In this document: piece after piece, positions 13,721 to 23,680 of the stretch
How the letters are laid out: each line of letters opens with the position of its first letter
Numbering within the stretch: the first letter of the stretch is position 1
Source of the DNA: Caldifarciminota bacterium
GTDB lineage: Bacteria; Hydrothermota; Tepidihabitantia; B3-TA06
DNA length: 41,348 nt
NCBI GenBank assembly: GCA_023128825.1
Contig: JAGMDF010000019.1
Coordinates: forward strand, 1 to 41,348
Reading direction: 5' to 3'
The notes under the pieces: generated by a model
The model's input: only the letters and a program-made list of their open reading frames with translations
Told to the model about the DNA's origin: nothing
Database searches by the model: none
Made by a program: the position numbers and the translations under genes

Positions 13721-14689
13721 TCAAGAAGAAGCCTTGGAGATCTTGCGTTTCCCGAACCAGCGGATGGTACGGCTCAAACCTTCCTTGAGAGAAACCTTGG
13801 GATTCCACCCCAGCAGGTTCTGTGCCCGACTGATATCAGGCAAGCGCCGGGGAGGGTCTTCGCATAGGGCAGGCAAGTAAACTATCCGGCTGGGGCTTCG
13901 GGTAAGACGAAGCACAAGGTCAGCCAGTTCCCTGATTCCTATCTCTTCCGGAAACCCCAAATTCACAGGCCCTGTAACATCGGAATCCATCAAAAGGATA
14001 AGCCCGTCGACGATATCATCGACGTAACAAAAGCTGCGAGTCGCTTCCCCTGTTCCGTAAAGAGCAAGCTCCTCACCAGCATCAGCCGCCTGGATGAACG
14101 TGGGGATTACCCGCTGATCGTCAGACCTGAACCCGGGTCCATAGACGTTAAACAAACGGGCTATCTCCACAGAAAGCCCTCGCTCAATCTGATAGGAACG
14201 GCAAAGGGCCTCCCCTGCCCGTTTTGCCTCCACGTAAGGGGAACGTGGACCAAGGGGATTTGTATAGCCCCAGTATGTCTCCGGCTGCGGATGAACGCCA
14301 GGGCTGCCGTAAATCTCTGAGCTGGAAACGTAAAGCACACGTATCCCCTTATCCGCACACCAGCGAAGCACACGGAGCGTCCCCTCGATCACGGTAAGGA
14401 TTACATTGAGAGGCTCGCGTTCCACCCTGGGCACCCCGCAAAGTGCAGCAAGGTGATAGCAACCGTCTGCCTCGATAGCTTCCAACTCCACCTCCCGGAC
14501 GTCCCCTTTGATAAAGGTAAACCGGGGATTGTCAAACAACCCGGAGATATGCTCAAGACTTCCGGTTGACAGGTTGTCTACACAGAAAACCCGATCTCCC
14601 CTCTCAACCAGCTTCCTGCAAAGATGGCTCCCTATAAAACCCGCTCCGCCTGTAACCACATATCCCTTGCCTTTAGAGTCAACTTCCAT
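13721..14689 (-). CDS. NAD-dependent SDR epimerase/dehydratase, UDP-xylose-synthase-like
   Basis: A 322-aa extended short-chain dehydrogenase. The NAD motif VVTGGAGFIGSH lies near residues 11-22. The catalytic Ser/Tyr/Lys are in YVSSSEIYG and RSPYVEAKRAGE. RLFNVYGPGFR and RSFCYVDDIVDG are typical of UDP-glucuronate decarboxylases and UDP/dTDP-sugar dehydratases. It would make a nucleotide sugar for surface glycans. ATG 14689 is chosen because GGGAG lies five bases upstream; the longer reading from 14755 overlaps the promoter. It converges with the glycosyltransferase gene across a 152-bp gap. Confidence 0.9.
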   Translation of the reverse strand: MEVDSKGKGYVVTGGAGFIGSHLCRKLVERGDRVFCVDNLSTGSLEHISGLFDNPRFTFIKGDVREVELEAIEADGCYHLAALCGVPRVEREPLNVILTVIEGTLRVLRWCADKGIRVLYVSSSEIYGSPGVHPQPETYWGYTNPLGPRSPYVEAKRAGEALCRSYQIERGLSVEIARLFNVYGPGFRSDDQRVIPTFIQAADAGEELALYGTGEATRSFCYVDDIVDGLILLMDSDVTGPVNLGFPEEIGIRELADLVLRLTRSPSRIVYLPALCEDPPRRLPDISRAQNLLGWNPKVSLKEGLSRTIRWFGKRKISKASS

Positions 14690-14716
14690 CACTACTCCCT
14701 TTTTGTTAATAAATGG

Positions 14717-14745
14717 AGTATAGGCCGGTTCTCTGCAAAAGTCAA
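14717..14745 (-). promoter_or_regulatory. Promoter of the SDR epimerase gene
   Basis: On the minus strand TTGACT (14745-14740), 17 bp, TATACT (14722-14717). It is followed by a leader with GGGAG before ATG 14689. Confidence 0.8.
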
Positions 14746-14838
14746 GCTGTCGCATTGCCTCATTAAAAATCTACTCCAAAGGTTAGACATTCAACCGATT
14801 TGTTCCGTTGACGTCGTCCTTCGGACGTGTAGCAGATA

Positions 14839-14864
14839 AAGGGCCGACCTTCAGGTCGGCCCTT
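14839..14864. terminator. Perfect 11-bp hairpin, terminator-like or interspersed palindrome
   Basis: AAGGGCCGACC (14839-14849) and GGTCGGCCCTT (14854-14864) pair perfectly around TTCA. It lies between the promoter of the SDR gene and the 3' end of the SRPBCC pseudogene, where it could end minus-strand purC-region transcription. There is no long T tract. GC-rich palindromes of this type are often dispersed repeats, so its role is uncertain. Confidence 0.55.
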
Positions 14865-14905
14865 ACGACCTCTTAAGTTCAGCAGTTGCAGGGACTAAGT
14901 GTTTA

Positions 14906-15481
14906 TCACCGGCTTTCCACGTAACGCTTGAAGTTTTTGAGGATGCGTTTGCCGTCGCGTTTGGCGATATGGGTGTAAAGATCTTCGAACCCTGCGGCAT
15001 AGACCTCCACCACGGTTTGATAGTGAATCCGGGAACGTGAATTCCCCAACGGTTCAATGCGCCAGTACCCATCGGAACTTATCAATTTAAGAGGCAAGAA
15101 GGTTTCCAGCTGGCACTCGATGGCCTTGGCTCCGATGTGCCTTCCCTCTTCTATTATCCACTTGCGATTCGTGACCTCGGCGTGCACGAAGGGGAAGTTA
15201 CCTACCAACCGCACCATGTACCAGTCCTCACCACCTGCGATGGAATCGATGCGATCCACATCGTCGATGTAACTCGACATGTGACGGAACTCCCAAAGGT
15301 AAGATCAGACCTGGTCGGCGGAGCGCTCCACATCGATGTATGCCTTGAGGGTAAAGACCCTTCCTTCTCTGGCTATATCCAAATAAGGCTCCGCCGCCAG
15401 GCCGATCTTAACGGAGAGCAAAAGAGTCAAGCCAAGTATTAAAGCAAGGTAACGCTTAAATGTGAAGATGCCACTTGGCAA
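14906..15481 (-). pseudogene. SRPBCC/START-like exported protein interrupted by an in-frame TGA
   Basis: Reading the minus strand from TTG 15481 gives a hydrophobic N-terminal signal or membrane segment (YLALILGLTLLLSVKIGLAA), then EPYLDIAREGRVFTLKAYID and VERSADQV, then TGA (15307-15305), then SYLWEFRHMSSYIDD continuing to the end. The part after the stop is 124 aa from its first Met and carries the WRIEPLG...SRIHYQTVVEVYAAG strand pattern of SRPBCC domains. At the stop position relatives usually have Trp (ADQVW), so one TGG-to-TGA change would explain it. The TTG start is nine bases after the purC stop. It may be a true pseudogene, a sequencing error, or translated from an internal start. 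Confidence 0.6.
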
Positions 15482-15490
15482 GAATCAACC

Positions 15491-16267
15491 TTACAGTTCG
15501 GCGAAGCGATCGGTCAACTCGGCGACCAGGACGTAGCGGGAGCGGGTGTTTTCAAGATCGCGGGTGTCGCGGTAGACCTGTTTGTCAAGTTGTCTGGTCT
15601 TATCCCCGCCCGGCCAGATGCGCCAGGAATCGTTGTCTATCACGTCGGCAACCACCAGATCGCCCTCGTCCGTTCGACCGAACTCCAGCTTGAGGTCGAC
15701 GAGTTTTATATCCAGCCTGGCCCAGGCTGTGAAGAGGACGTCGAAAACCCGGCGGGTAATTTTGGTGATCTCCTCGATCTCGGCAGGGGCAAGCAGGGAT
15801 TCGATCTCTTCGATGACGTTTTCATCCGATACCGGTTCCTTGGGTGGGTGAAGCTGCCAGCCCTTGGGACCGAAGGTAACGATAGGGTCGTGGCGGGAAT
15901 CGTCTTTGATGAAGAACTCGACCGGGAGAGGAGCATCGAGATCCTGACCTTCGGAGGCTTGCGGATTGCGCTTGAGATAGGAACCGGTAGCGGTGCCGCG
16001 GATTACTACCTCCAGAGGAATCATCTGACAGCGTTTGCAGAGAAGCCTGAGTGAATCAAGACGTTTGATGAAGTGGGTGGCGATACCGCTGCGGTTGAGT
16101 AACTCGAACACGTTGGCCGTAGTGCGGGTAGCGAGTTCAGCCTTTCCTGTAATAACGTCATGCTGGAAGCCGTCGCCTGCGGTGATGTCGTCCTTGGAGA
16201 CTATCTCGACCGTTCCGTCGCCAAGATCGTAGATTATCTTGGTCTTGCCCTCGGCAAGCTTTTGCAT
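15491..16267 (-). CDS. purC: Phosphoribosylaminoimidazole-succinocarboxamide (SAICAR) synthase
   Basis: A 258-aa enzyme of purine biosynthesis that joins CAIR and aspartate using ATP. It begins MQKLAEGKTKIIYDLGDGTV with the family's EGKTK motif, and continues with KDDITAGDG, IPLEVVIRGTATGSYLKR, the substrate loop VEFFIKDDSRHDP, and LVVADVIDNDSWRIWPGGDKTRQLDKQVYRD near the C-terminus. The start is ATG 16267. No Shine-Dalgarno is present, and a promoter (TTGACA at 16301-16296, GAAAAT at 16279-16274) ends six bases upstream, so the mRNA is probably leaderless. The SRPBCC pseudogene follows within ten bases. Confidence 0.95.
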   Translation of the reverse strand: MQKLAEGKTKIIYDLGDGTVEIVSKDDITAGDGFQHDVITGKAELATRTTANVFELLNRSGIATHFIKRLDSLRLLCKRCQMIPLEVVIRGTATGSYLKRNPQASEGQDLDAPLPVEFFIKDDSRHDPIVTFGPKGWQLHPPKEPVSDENVIEEIESLLAPAEIEEITKITRRVFDVLFTAWARLDIKLVDLKLEFGRTDEGDLVVADVIDNDSWRIWPGGDKTRQLDKQVYRDTRDLENTRSRYVLVAELTDRFAEL

Positions 16268-16273
16268 AGTGGT

Positions 16274-16301
16274 ATTTTCGGGATTATTGATCAATTGTCA
16301 A
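16274..16301 (-). promoter_or_regulatory. Promoter of purC, leaderless arrangement
   Basis: On the minus strand TTGACA (16301-16296), 16 bp, GAAAAT (16279-16274), then six bases to ATG 16267. The -10 box is weak (4 of 6), and the lack of a ribosome-binding site supports leaderless translation. Confidence 0.55.
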
Positions 16302-16330
16302 CCGGACGGGTTGAAATGCAACAGTTGCTT

Positions 16331-16438
16331 TTGTCGTTGCGAGATTTCGCGAAGCGGAATCGAAGCAATCTCATAGCACTATGTATTGCAACTTTCTGTC
16401 ATGAGATTGCTTCTGGACTTCGTCCCTCGCAATGACAA
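16331..16438. repeat. Inverted pair of GTCATTGCGAG-type intergenic repeats
   Basis: The left arm (16331-16374, TTGTCGTTGCGAG...GAAGCAATCTCAT) and the right arm (16401-16438, ATGAGATTGCTTC...CTCGCAATGACAA) are imperfect reverse complements. This sequence family is a widespread small palindromic intergenic repeat in bacterial genomes. Both arms lie between purC and the DAO-family gene, with no ORF. Confidence 0.8.
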
Positions 16439-16480
16439 GGGGAAATGTCCCCGCATGAAGCTAAACTGCATCTGGGATGT

Positions 16481-17707
16481 TTAAATTACGATCTCCTCGA
16501 TGACGAGGTCCTGCTCAGCGAAACGCTCGAATCTGAGCGCACGGGCGTCAATAGTCCTGTAGGAGCCGTGGACTACAAGCTCGGCCAGCGCCTGCCCGGC
16601 GGCTGGAGAGACCATTGCCCCGTGGCCTGACCATCCGCAGGCAAGGTAGAGACCTTCGTATGCCGGATGTGCCCCAAGGATGCCGTTGTGATCATCTCGC
16701 GTTATGCTGTAAAGTCCGCCCCACATGGATTTCACGTTGCAGTGCTCGGTGCCCGGGATGCGCTCCTGCATGTAGGGAGCTATCTCATCTTTATAGTAGG
16801 CAAGCGACGCATCCTGATCGAACCCCGACTTCTGTTCAGGATCGGCGCGGCCTATCTGCAGGTTGCCGGTCTCGTACTTGAAGTAGATGCCTCGGTCGAT
16901 GATTACCAGGGGGATGTGCTCATAGCCTGGGATATCGGGCAGGTTGGTAACAAACAGCTGCCGCTTGATGGGATCGACCGGAAGGTTCTCATCGTCGGGT
17001 AAACCGGAGGCGGCCAAAAGCTGCATTGACCAGGGACCGGCGGCAAGAATCACGCCTCCGGCACCTATTCGGCGCCCGTTGGAAAGCTGGACCCCCTTGA
17101 CTTTTCCAGACTCAAACTCGATGCGTTTTACCTCGGTGCGCAGGTGAACCTCGGCGCTTTCGGCAAACTCGCGCTGGGCACGCTCGGTATATCCCTTGGC
17201 CGCGGCAGAAGGGTCAAAGCTGCCGCAGTCAGGACCGTAAAGTCCGCCTGCAAAAGGCTGGAACCCTGCAAACTCTCGGATCTCAGGATCCATGTGATCT
17301 ACCCCCGCTTTAAGACCCGGAACCATGCGTTCAATCTCTTCAAGGGGGACAAGCTCGGCGCGAACACCTACCTCATCGAACGTCGGCTTGTAGGCTTTGA
17401 CCCGCTCCCACGGCTCAGGATAGAAGGTAAAGAGGTAGCCGTGCTTGTGAAAGCCTATGGGGATATCGAACTCTTTCTCGAAGGTGGAAAGAAACTTGAT
17501 CGAGCAGGTAGACATCTCCATGTTGATGCGAGAACCCCACAGATTTCGGAACGCACCTGCGGATTTGGCGGATGTTTCTTCGGCCAGGGCGTCGCCGCGC
17601 TCGAAAAGTGTCACGTTTCCCATAAATCCCTGAGCCTTAAGATTCCAGAGGATTGATGTTCCGATGATGCCTCCTCCAATAATCACGAGATCGTATGAGT
17701 CGCGCAA
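16481..17707 (-). CDS. FAD-dependent DAO-family oxidoreductase
   Basis: A 408-aa flavoprotein of the D-amino-acid oxidase/sarcosine oxidase/glycine oxidase superfamily. It starts with SYDLVIIGGGIIGTSILWNL (GxGxxG dinucleotide motif). SAKSAGAFRNLWGSRINMEM contains the Ser-Ala-Gly stretch near the isoalloxazine. GGVILAAGPWS and the C-terminal GLYLACGWSGHGAMVSPAAG complete the FAD fold. The substrate is probably an amino or N-methyl-amino acid, not determinable. The start is TTG 17707, supported by GGAGG five bases upstream, with a promoter (TTGACA/TAGACT) further up. It stands alone, transcribed away from the T9SS-like gene. Confidence 0.87.
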   Translation of the reverse strand: MRDSYDLVIIGGGIIGTSILWNLKAQGFMGNVTLFERGDALAEETSAKSAGAFRNLWGSRINMEMSTCSIKFLSTFEKEFDIPIGFHKHGYLFTFYPEPWERVKAYKPTFDEVGVRAELVPLEEIERMVPGLKAGVDHMDPEIREFAGFQPFAGGLYGPDCGSFDPSAAAKGYTERAQREFAESAEVHLRTEVKRIEFESGKVKGVQLSNGRRIGAGGVILAAGPWSMQLLAASGLPDDENLPVDPIKRQLFVTNLPDIPGYEHIPLVIIDRGIYFKYETGNLQIGRADPEQKSGFDQDASLAYYKDEIAPYMQERIPGTEHCNVKSMWGGLYSITRDDHNGILGAHPAYEGLYLACGWSGHGAMVSPAAGQALAELVVHGSYRTIDARALRFERFAEQDLVIEEIVI

Positions 17708-17730
17708 TTTGGCCTCCGATTTTTTAGCTG

Positions 17731-17759
17731 AGTCTATGTCTTCTTCCCTAGTTTGTCAA
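17731..17759 (-). promoter_or_regulatory. Promoter of the DAO-family gene
   Basis: On the minus strand TTGACA (17759-17754), 17 bp, TAGACT (17736-17731). It is followed by a leader with GGAGG before the TTG start at 17707. Confidence 0.75.
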
Positions 17760-17805
17760 GTTATAGGGTATGTCATAAGCAGGTTGATTGCTAGTCTGTT
17801 CCGGG

Positions 17806-17833
17806 TTGACAGATAACAAATAAAGTCTATACT
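17806..17833 (+). promoter_or_regulatory. Promoter of the T9SS-like secreted protein gene
   Basis: TTGACA (17806-17811), 16 bp, TATACT (17828-17833). It is followed by AAAGGAGG eight bases before ATG 17861, giving a conventional leadered mRNA. Confidence 0.85.
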
Positions 17834-17860
17834 GGATTAAAACCAAAGGAGGATAGCATT

Positions 17861-18931
17861 ATGAAAAAAGCCTTCGCGTTGGCTCTTCTCGTCGCTGCCC
17901 TACCTATCGTAGCGCAGCCGGTTTTCACAGCCGACGATCTGCCGGACATCGGTTATGAGGCCACACTCATTCAGGACACCGTTAAGCCTATCATCGTGGA
18001 CGTGGGTACCACTGGTGGTCCTCAGACCTGGGATTTCTCCCGTGAGGTATTCGGAGATACTGTACCATTCGAAGTGCTTGAACCTGCAGATACCCCTGTA
18101 GCAGACTCCTTCCCTGATGCAGAGTTCGTTTATCACCTCGCCGGAGTACTTCAGGATACTATCAGGGGCGAGATGTGGCAATACTACGCCACAACATCAA
18201 CAGAGATGCTGATGGTTGGAGACTACATCGAATCATACCACCCCGTATTAGACAGCATAAAACTATACCATGATTACGATCCTGATCGAATCAACTCCGT
18301 CCTTCCTTTCCAGATGGGTGCAGAATGGCATGATTCCTTCTACACCGCCGACACCATCAGCCCACAGCTTCGCGTCATCATAGAACAATGGGGTAAGAGT
18401 CACAGTAAGGTGGACGCCTGGGGTACCGCAATCGTCCCCGCAGATACCTTTGATGAAGCCCTGCGCTACATAACCTATGATACGACCATCACCCTTTTGA
18501 CCTTCGGCGTACCCGGGGATACGGACATCGTCACCACCATCAACTACACCTGGGTTGCTGCCGATGTAGGACCGGTAACACGCATCTCCAGCCTGGAGGA
18601 TGAGATCGATCCCCAGTTCGATACAGCCGGCACTTACGTGGTACTTACAGAGAACAACCTCACCCCGGGCATCGAAGAGACAAAAATGACCGCTCCGCCA
18701 GAGATACGCATAAGGGACCAAAAGGTCTTCTTCCATACAGCCCAGGCCGGGGTTGTAGAGCTTGATCTTTACGATGCAGGGGGCAGAAAGGCCGCTTCTC
18801 TGTGTCATGGAATCCTACCCGCAGGAAAACACAGCTTGCCGCTGCCAGCAAACCTTACACGCGGCGTATACTTTGTGCGAATGAGAACATCCACTGAGAG
18901 CATGACAGGCAAGTTCGTGGTGCTTGACTAA
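17861..18931 (+). CDS. Secreted protein with C-terminal T9SS-type sorting domain
   Basis: A 356-aa exported protein of unknown function. A signal peptide (MKKAFALALLVAALPIVAQP) precedes a beta-rich, Asp/Thr-rich body. The last ~75 residues (from PPEIRIRDQKVFF) show the sorting-domain pattern VVELDLYDAGGRKAASL, then ILPAGKHSLPLP, then RGVYFVRMRT and GKFVVLD. That is the Por/type IX secretion C-terminal domain, typical of FCB-group and some candidate-phylum bacteria. The gene has its own promoter and AAAGGAGG leader and ends in a strong terminator, so it is monocistronic. No other type IX component is in the window. Confidence 0.83.
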   Translation: MKKAFALALLVAALPIVAQPVFTADDLPDIGYEATLIQDTVKPIIVDVGTTGGPQTWDFSREVFGDTVPFEVLEPADTPVADSFPDAEFVYHLAGVLQDTIRGEMWQYYATTSTEMLMVGDYIESYHPVLDSIKLYHDYDPDRINSVLPFQMGAEWHDSFYTADTISPQLRVIIEQWGKSHSKVDAWGTAIVPADTFDEALRYITYDTTITLLTFGVPGDTDIVTTINYTWVAADVGPVTRISSLEDEIDPQFDTAGTYVVLTENNLTPGIEETKMTAPPEIRIRDQKVFFHTAQAGVVELDLYDAGGRKAASLCHGILPAGKHSLPLPANLTRGVYFVRMRTSTESMTGKFVVLD

Positions 18932-18951
18932 GCAAAAAGGATTAAAGCCAG

Positions 18952-18976
18952 AAGGCGGGGCAAGCCCCGCCTTTTT
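18952..18976 (+). terminator. Rho-independent terminator
   Basis: AAGGCGGGG (18952-18960) and CCCCGCCTT (18965-18973) pair around CAAG, followed by a T5 tract. It is placed just after the stop of the T9SS-like gene. Confidence 0.92.
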
Positions 18977-19051
18977 ACTTGATGCACACCTATAGGAACC
19001 GGCGTAATACCTCAGTTCTCCAGGATGGCACCCCAATTGCTAACAAAGTCC

Positions 19052-20715
<1,664 letters not shown>

Positions 20716-20732
20716 GAAAGAGAATTAGCCCC

Positions 20733-21488
20733 GTGCTGATCGTATTCTTTTTGATTCTGCTGCGGTCAGCCCCATTTGAGATAGCGATGATTCTCGCAAG
20801 GCTACTTGTAAGGACGTATGCGGCATTTGTTCCGGCCGGCCGCTTTCAATTGTACAAAGCCGCTCAAAGGCTTGGAAGCCGACGATTCCGTGCAAAGGAT
20901 TATTTAGATCATGCGGCGTTCAATCTCGTCGTGATGGCACGCATGGGAACCGGGTTTTCACGCAGGCTAACCGAGAGGGTGTTGATTGAAGGCGAGGAGA
21001 GTATACGAAGACTTAAAGAGAGTAAGAAATCGGCCGTGGTTGCGACCTTCCACTACGGGCCGTGGGAACTTCTTGCCGAAACGTTCGCAAGAAAAGGTTA
21101 TCCGGTTGCAGCGCTCGTAGGCCGCCAAAGCATGCGTATCTTCGAGGGTTATCTTGCGGCCCTGCGGCGCAGGGCGGGCCTTAGAACCATAACCGACCTG
21201 AACACGGCATCACGCGTTCTTCGGAACGGTATGTTCCTTGCCGTACTTCTGGACAAGACCCGCCGCGCGAAAACCCAGGCTTGGGGATTGCCTTATTCGG
21301 ACTATAATGTATCCGTGATACCACAGCGGCTCGCAAAAAAGACAGGCTCCAGCCTGATCCCTGTGATGTGTCGTTTCCGCAACCGAAGGCTCGAGGTAAC
21401 TATAGGCTCTCCTACCAAAGACCTTCGTGAGTTCTTTATGCCCTTCTTTCAAGAAGCCCCGTTCGAGTGGCTCGTATGGGGGGAATGA
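20733..21488 (+). CDS. LpxL/HtrB-family acyltransferase (lipid A or lipid acylation)
   Basis: A 251-aa membrane-anchored acyltransferase. An N-terminal hydrophobic helix is followed by the catalytic H-x4-E motif in TFHYGPWELLAE, then VGRQSMRIFEGYLAALRRRAG, DLNTASRVLRNGMFLAVLLDK (dipeptide and Asp-Lys motif) and a C-terminal PFEWLVWGE, which corresponds to the family's terminal Trp-rich motif. At 251 residues it is shorter than the usual ~300. The start is GTG 20733 with only a weak AAGAGA upstream. Its stop overlaps the lptC start (ATGA at 21485-21488). It probably adds a secondary acyl chain to lipid A. Confidence 0.82.
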   Translation: MLIVFFLILLRSAPFEIAMILARLLVRTYAAFVPAGRFQLYKAAQRLGSRRFRAKDYLDHAAFNLVVMARMGTGFSRRLTERVLIEGEESIRRLKESKKSAVVATFHYGPWELLAETFARKGYPVAALVGRQSMRIFEGYLAALRRRAGLRTITDLNTASRVLRNGMFLAVLLDKTRRAKTQAWGLPYSDYNVSVIPQRLAKKTGSSLIPVMCRFRNRRLEVTIGSPTKDLREFFMPFFQEAPFEWLVWGE

Positions 21489-22036
21489 TGCGGAAGATAC
21501 TCTGGTCATTCTTCTGGATGTTTGGCTGCGTATTGCTTCTGGGGTCCTGTTCCGGGGAGGAACGGGAAAAGGTCACCGAAGAAGAACTGCCGAGCCAGAT
21601 CGTCGACAACTTCCAGATGCAGGAATCCAAAAGCGGCAAGGCGCTTTATTTCCTTCAAGGCCGCCGCGCGTTCTACTACGATAAGCGAAACAAAATCGTG
21701 GTGCTTGATCCGCACATCACCTTCTACGGACGCGGTAAAGAAGTAACCTCGGTGGTTGTATGCGACTCGGGCGTGATATCGAACCGTACCAGTGATCTTG
21801 TAGCTTATGGACACGTCGTTGTAACAACATCAGACAGCACGATACTCCAGACCGATTCCCTGGCCTGGTTCAACCGCCGAGCCAAGATAGAAACCGACGC
21901 AGAGGTAACTATCGCATCAGGAGAAGGAACCATCAAGGGCAAGGGTTTGATCTCCGACGCCGACTTAAACAGAATAGAGATCAAGGAGGAGGTCTCAGGA
22001 ACCACCCCATTCTCGATAGATGAGGAGAGTGAATGA
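21485..22036 (+). CDS. lptC: LptC-family lipoprotein-like LPS export protein
   Basis: A 183-aa periplasmic protein with an N-terminal hydrophobic segment ending LLLGSC, a plausible lipobox. It then shows the LptC-like beta-jellyroll pattern: QIVDNFQMQESKSGKALYFLQGRRAFYY, followed by short beta strands (LVAYGHVVVTTSDSTILQTDSLAWFN). LptC accepts LPS from the LptB2FG transporter and passes it to LptA; classical LptC is membrane-anchored, so lipidation is a variant. The start overlaps the upstream stop and a second ATG follows directly, so 21485 or 21488 are both possible. The stop overlaps the next gene (ATGA at 22033-22036). Confidence 0.8.
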   Translation: MMRKILWSFFWMFGCVLLLGSCSGEEREKVTEEELPSQIVDNFQMQESKSGKALYFLQGRRAFYYDKRNKIVVLDPHITFYGRGKEVTSVVVCDSGVISNRTSDLVAYGHVVVTTSDSTILQTDSLAWFNRRAKIETDAEVTIASGEGTIKGKGLISDADLNRIEIKEEVSGTTPFSIDEESE

Positions 22037-22935
22037 TTTTGCTTTCTCTCATTATTTGCTCCGGACTCCAATACACGGCGGACAAGATGGAGAACCTGCG
22101 AGAGGGTGCGGGCAGAACGACACACCTTATCGGCAACGTGCATCTTTATGAAGAAAAACTCGATATCCGGGGCGCCGAGGCGTGGTTCAAGCCTGCAGAA
22201 GAGAGTTTCATAGTATACGACTCGCTGCGCATAAAGGCGCAGGATGCGGATATCACCGCGGACTCGCTGTGGTTTGAGACCGGGAACCGCATCTCGCATC
22301 TTTACCGCAGGGTCATCGTAAAAAGAGGGAACACGGAGATAAGAGCCCCCGAGATCACGATATACCACCGTACCCGAACCGCAAAGATCCCATACGGTGC
22401 CCAGATACGGGACCTAAAGGAGGAGATCCTGGTAACAGGGGACGCGGTCTCCTACAGCCTGGAGGATGATAAGGGTACCATAGAACGCAACCCACGCCTG
22501 AGGGAGGATCGAGACTCATCGAATTTTCAGATCACAAGCAAGCGCATGCACATTGATCAAGGCAATAAATCGGCAAGCGCGGCAGAGAACGTACGTATAG
22601 TTACCGAGGATGCGAACGTCTACTGCGACACACTCATTCTATTCTATGAGCAGGATTTTGGGCATGCGTTCGGGAACACGGCAATAGAAAGCCCGGAGGG
22701 CAGAATCGAGGCTGACTCGGCCAATTTCTGGCTTACCGGACGCAACCTTGAGGAGATATTCCTTTACCCGGATGTCGTAACCCGTCACCGCACCGAAGGA
22801 GAGGACTCGGTGGTAATCCGCTCACCCTATCTGACCATCGATCTTTCGAAAAAGAACGCTGAAACCCTGATCTTTACTGGAGGAACACGTGGCACCTACT
22901 TCTGGCGAGAATCAGAAGCCCGAGCCGAAGAGTAA
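22033..22935 (+). CDS. lptA: LptA/OstA-like LPS transport protein
   Basis: A 300-aa protein made of repeated OstA-type beta strands: THLIGNVHLYEEKLDIRGAEAW, ITADSLWFETGNRISHLYRRV and EILVTGDAVSYSLEDDKGTI, with further copies to the end. A short N-terminal hydrophobic segment (MILLSLIICSGLQYTA) may be a signal peptide. It is longer than E. coli LptA (185 aa) and lacks the C-terminal porin domain of LptD. It could form the periplasmic bridge that carries LPS to the outer membrane. It is translationally coupled to lptC, and lptB begins inside its 3' end. Confidence 0.8.
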   Translation: MILLSLIICSGLQYTADKMENLREGAGRTTHLIGNVHLYEEKLDIRGAEAWFKPAEESFIVYDSLRIKAQDADITADSLWFETGNRISHLYRRVIVKRGNTEIRAPEITIYHRTRTAKIPYGAQIRDLKEEILVTGDAVSYSLEDDKGTIERNPRLREDRDSSNFQITSKRMHIDQGNKSASAAENVRIVTEDANVYCDTLILFYEQDFGHAFGNTAIESPEGRIEADSANFWLTGRNLEEIFLYPDVVTRHRTEGEDSVVIRSPYLTIDLSKKNAETLIFTGGTRGTYFWRESEARAEE

Positions 22936-23680
22936 GAAACCCGAGACCAGAACCAACTCAAGCGTCTTACGAGCAGAAGGTCTGCGCAAGGAGTTTGGCA
23001 AGCGGGCGGTTGTGCAGGACGTATCTTTACAGCTTCGTCAGGGTGAGGTTGTAGGTCTTCTGGGTCCCAACGGCGCGGGCAAAACCACGACCTTCTCGAT
23101 GATCATCGGATTCCTGCAGCCTACGGCAGGGGAAATAACGATAGACGGAAAGCGTATCAACGACCTGCCTATCTTCCGCCGTGCCCGCATGGGAATAGGT
23201 TACCTCTCACAGGAAGCATCCATCTTCCGCAAGTTAAGCGTTGAGGATAACATAAAAGCCGTTCTTGAGCTAAGAGGCTACTCCAAGGAAGAGATCGTGG
23301 AACGCACAGAGACCCTCTTAAAGAAGTTCGAGATCGGGAACCTGCGGCGGTCGAAGGGGAATACCCTCTCAGGAGGAGAAAGACGCAGGGTTGAGATAGC
23401 CCGCGCGCTCGCCACCCAACCCAAGTTCCTCCTGCTTGACGAACCATTCACCGGTATCGACCCGATAGTACGAGGTGAGATACAGAAGATAATCCTCCTT
23501 TTGAAGAAAGAGGACATCGGGATACTCGTAACCGACCATAACGTGCGAGAGACCTTTGAGATCACCGATCGTACCTATCTTATGTACGACTCACGCATCC
23601 TTGTATCAGGTACGCCTCACGAGCTTGTCGCAAACAAGAAGGTGCGCGAGGTCTACCTGGGTAAAAAATTCAAGATATGA
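22889..23680 (+). CDS. lptB: LPS export ABC transporter ATP-binding protein
   Basis: A 263-aa ABC ATPase. Walker A is GPNGAGKTTT (59-68), the Q-loop is in GYLSQEASIFRKLSVEDNI, the signature LSGGERRRVEIARAL starts at 160, Walker B is LLLDEPFTGIDP (181-192), and the H-loop is in VTDHNVRET. The Q-loop SQEASIFRKL phrase and TGIDPI are diagnostic of LptB. It would power LPS extraction from the inner membrane with LptF/LptG, which are not in the window. The start is GTG 22889 with GGAGG five bases upstream; it overlaps lptA by 47 bp and gives a Lys/Pro-rich N-terminal extension of about 25 residues. The stop overlaps rpoN. Confidence 0.95.
   Translation: MAPTSGENQKPEPKSKKPETRTNSSVLRAEGLRKEFGKRAVVQDVSLQLRQGEVVGLLGPNGAGKTTTFSMIIGFLQPTAGEITIDGKRINDLPIFRRARMGIGYLSQEASIFRKLSVEDNIKAVLELRGYSKEEIVERTETLLKKFEIGNLRRSKGNTLSGGERRRVEIARALATQPKFLLLDEPFTGIDPIVRGEIQKIILLLKKEDIGILVTDHNVRETFEITDRTYLMYDSRILVSGTPHELVANKKVREVYLGKKFKI

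Noticed and set aside
15305-15307. Selenocysteine or TGA-as-Trp recoding in the SRPBCC gene
   Set aside because: TGA acts as a normal stop in many genes here and no SECIS-like hairpin is evident just downstream; a nonsense mutation or sequence error is simpler.
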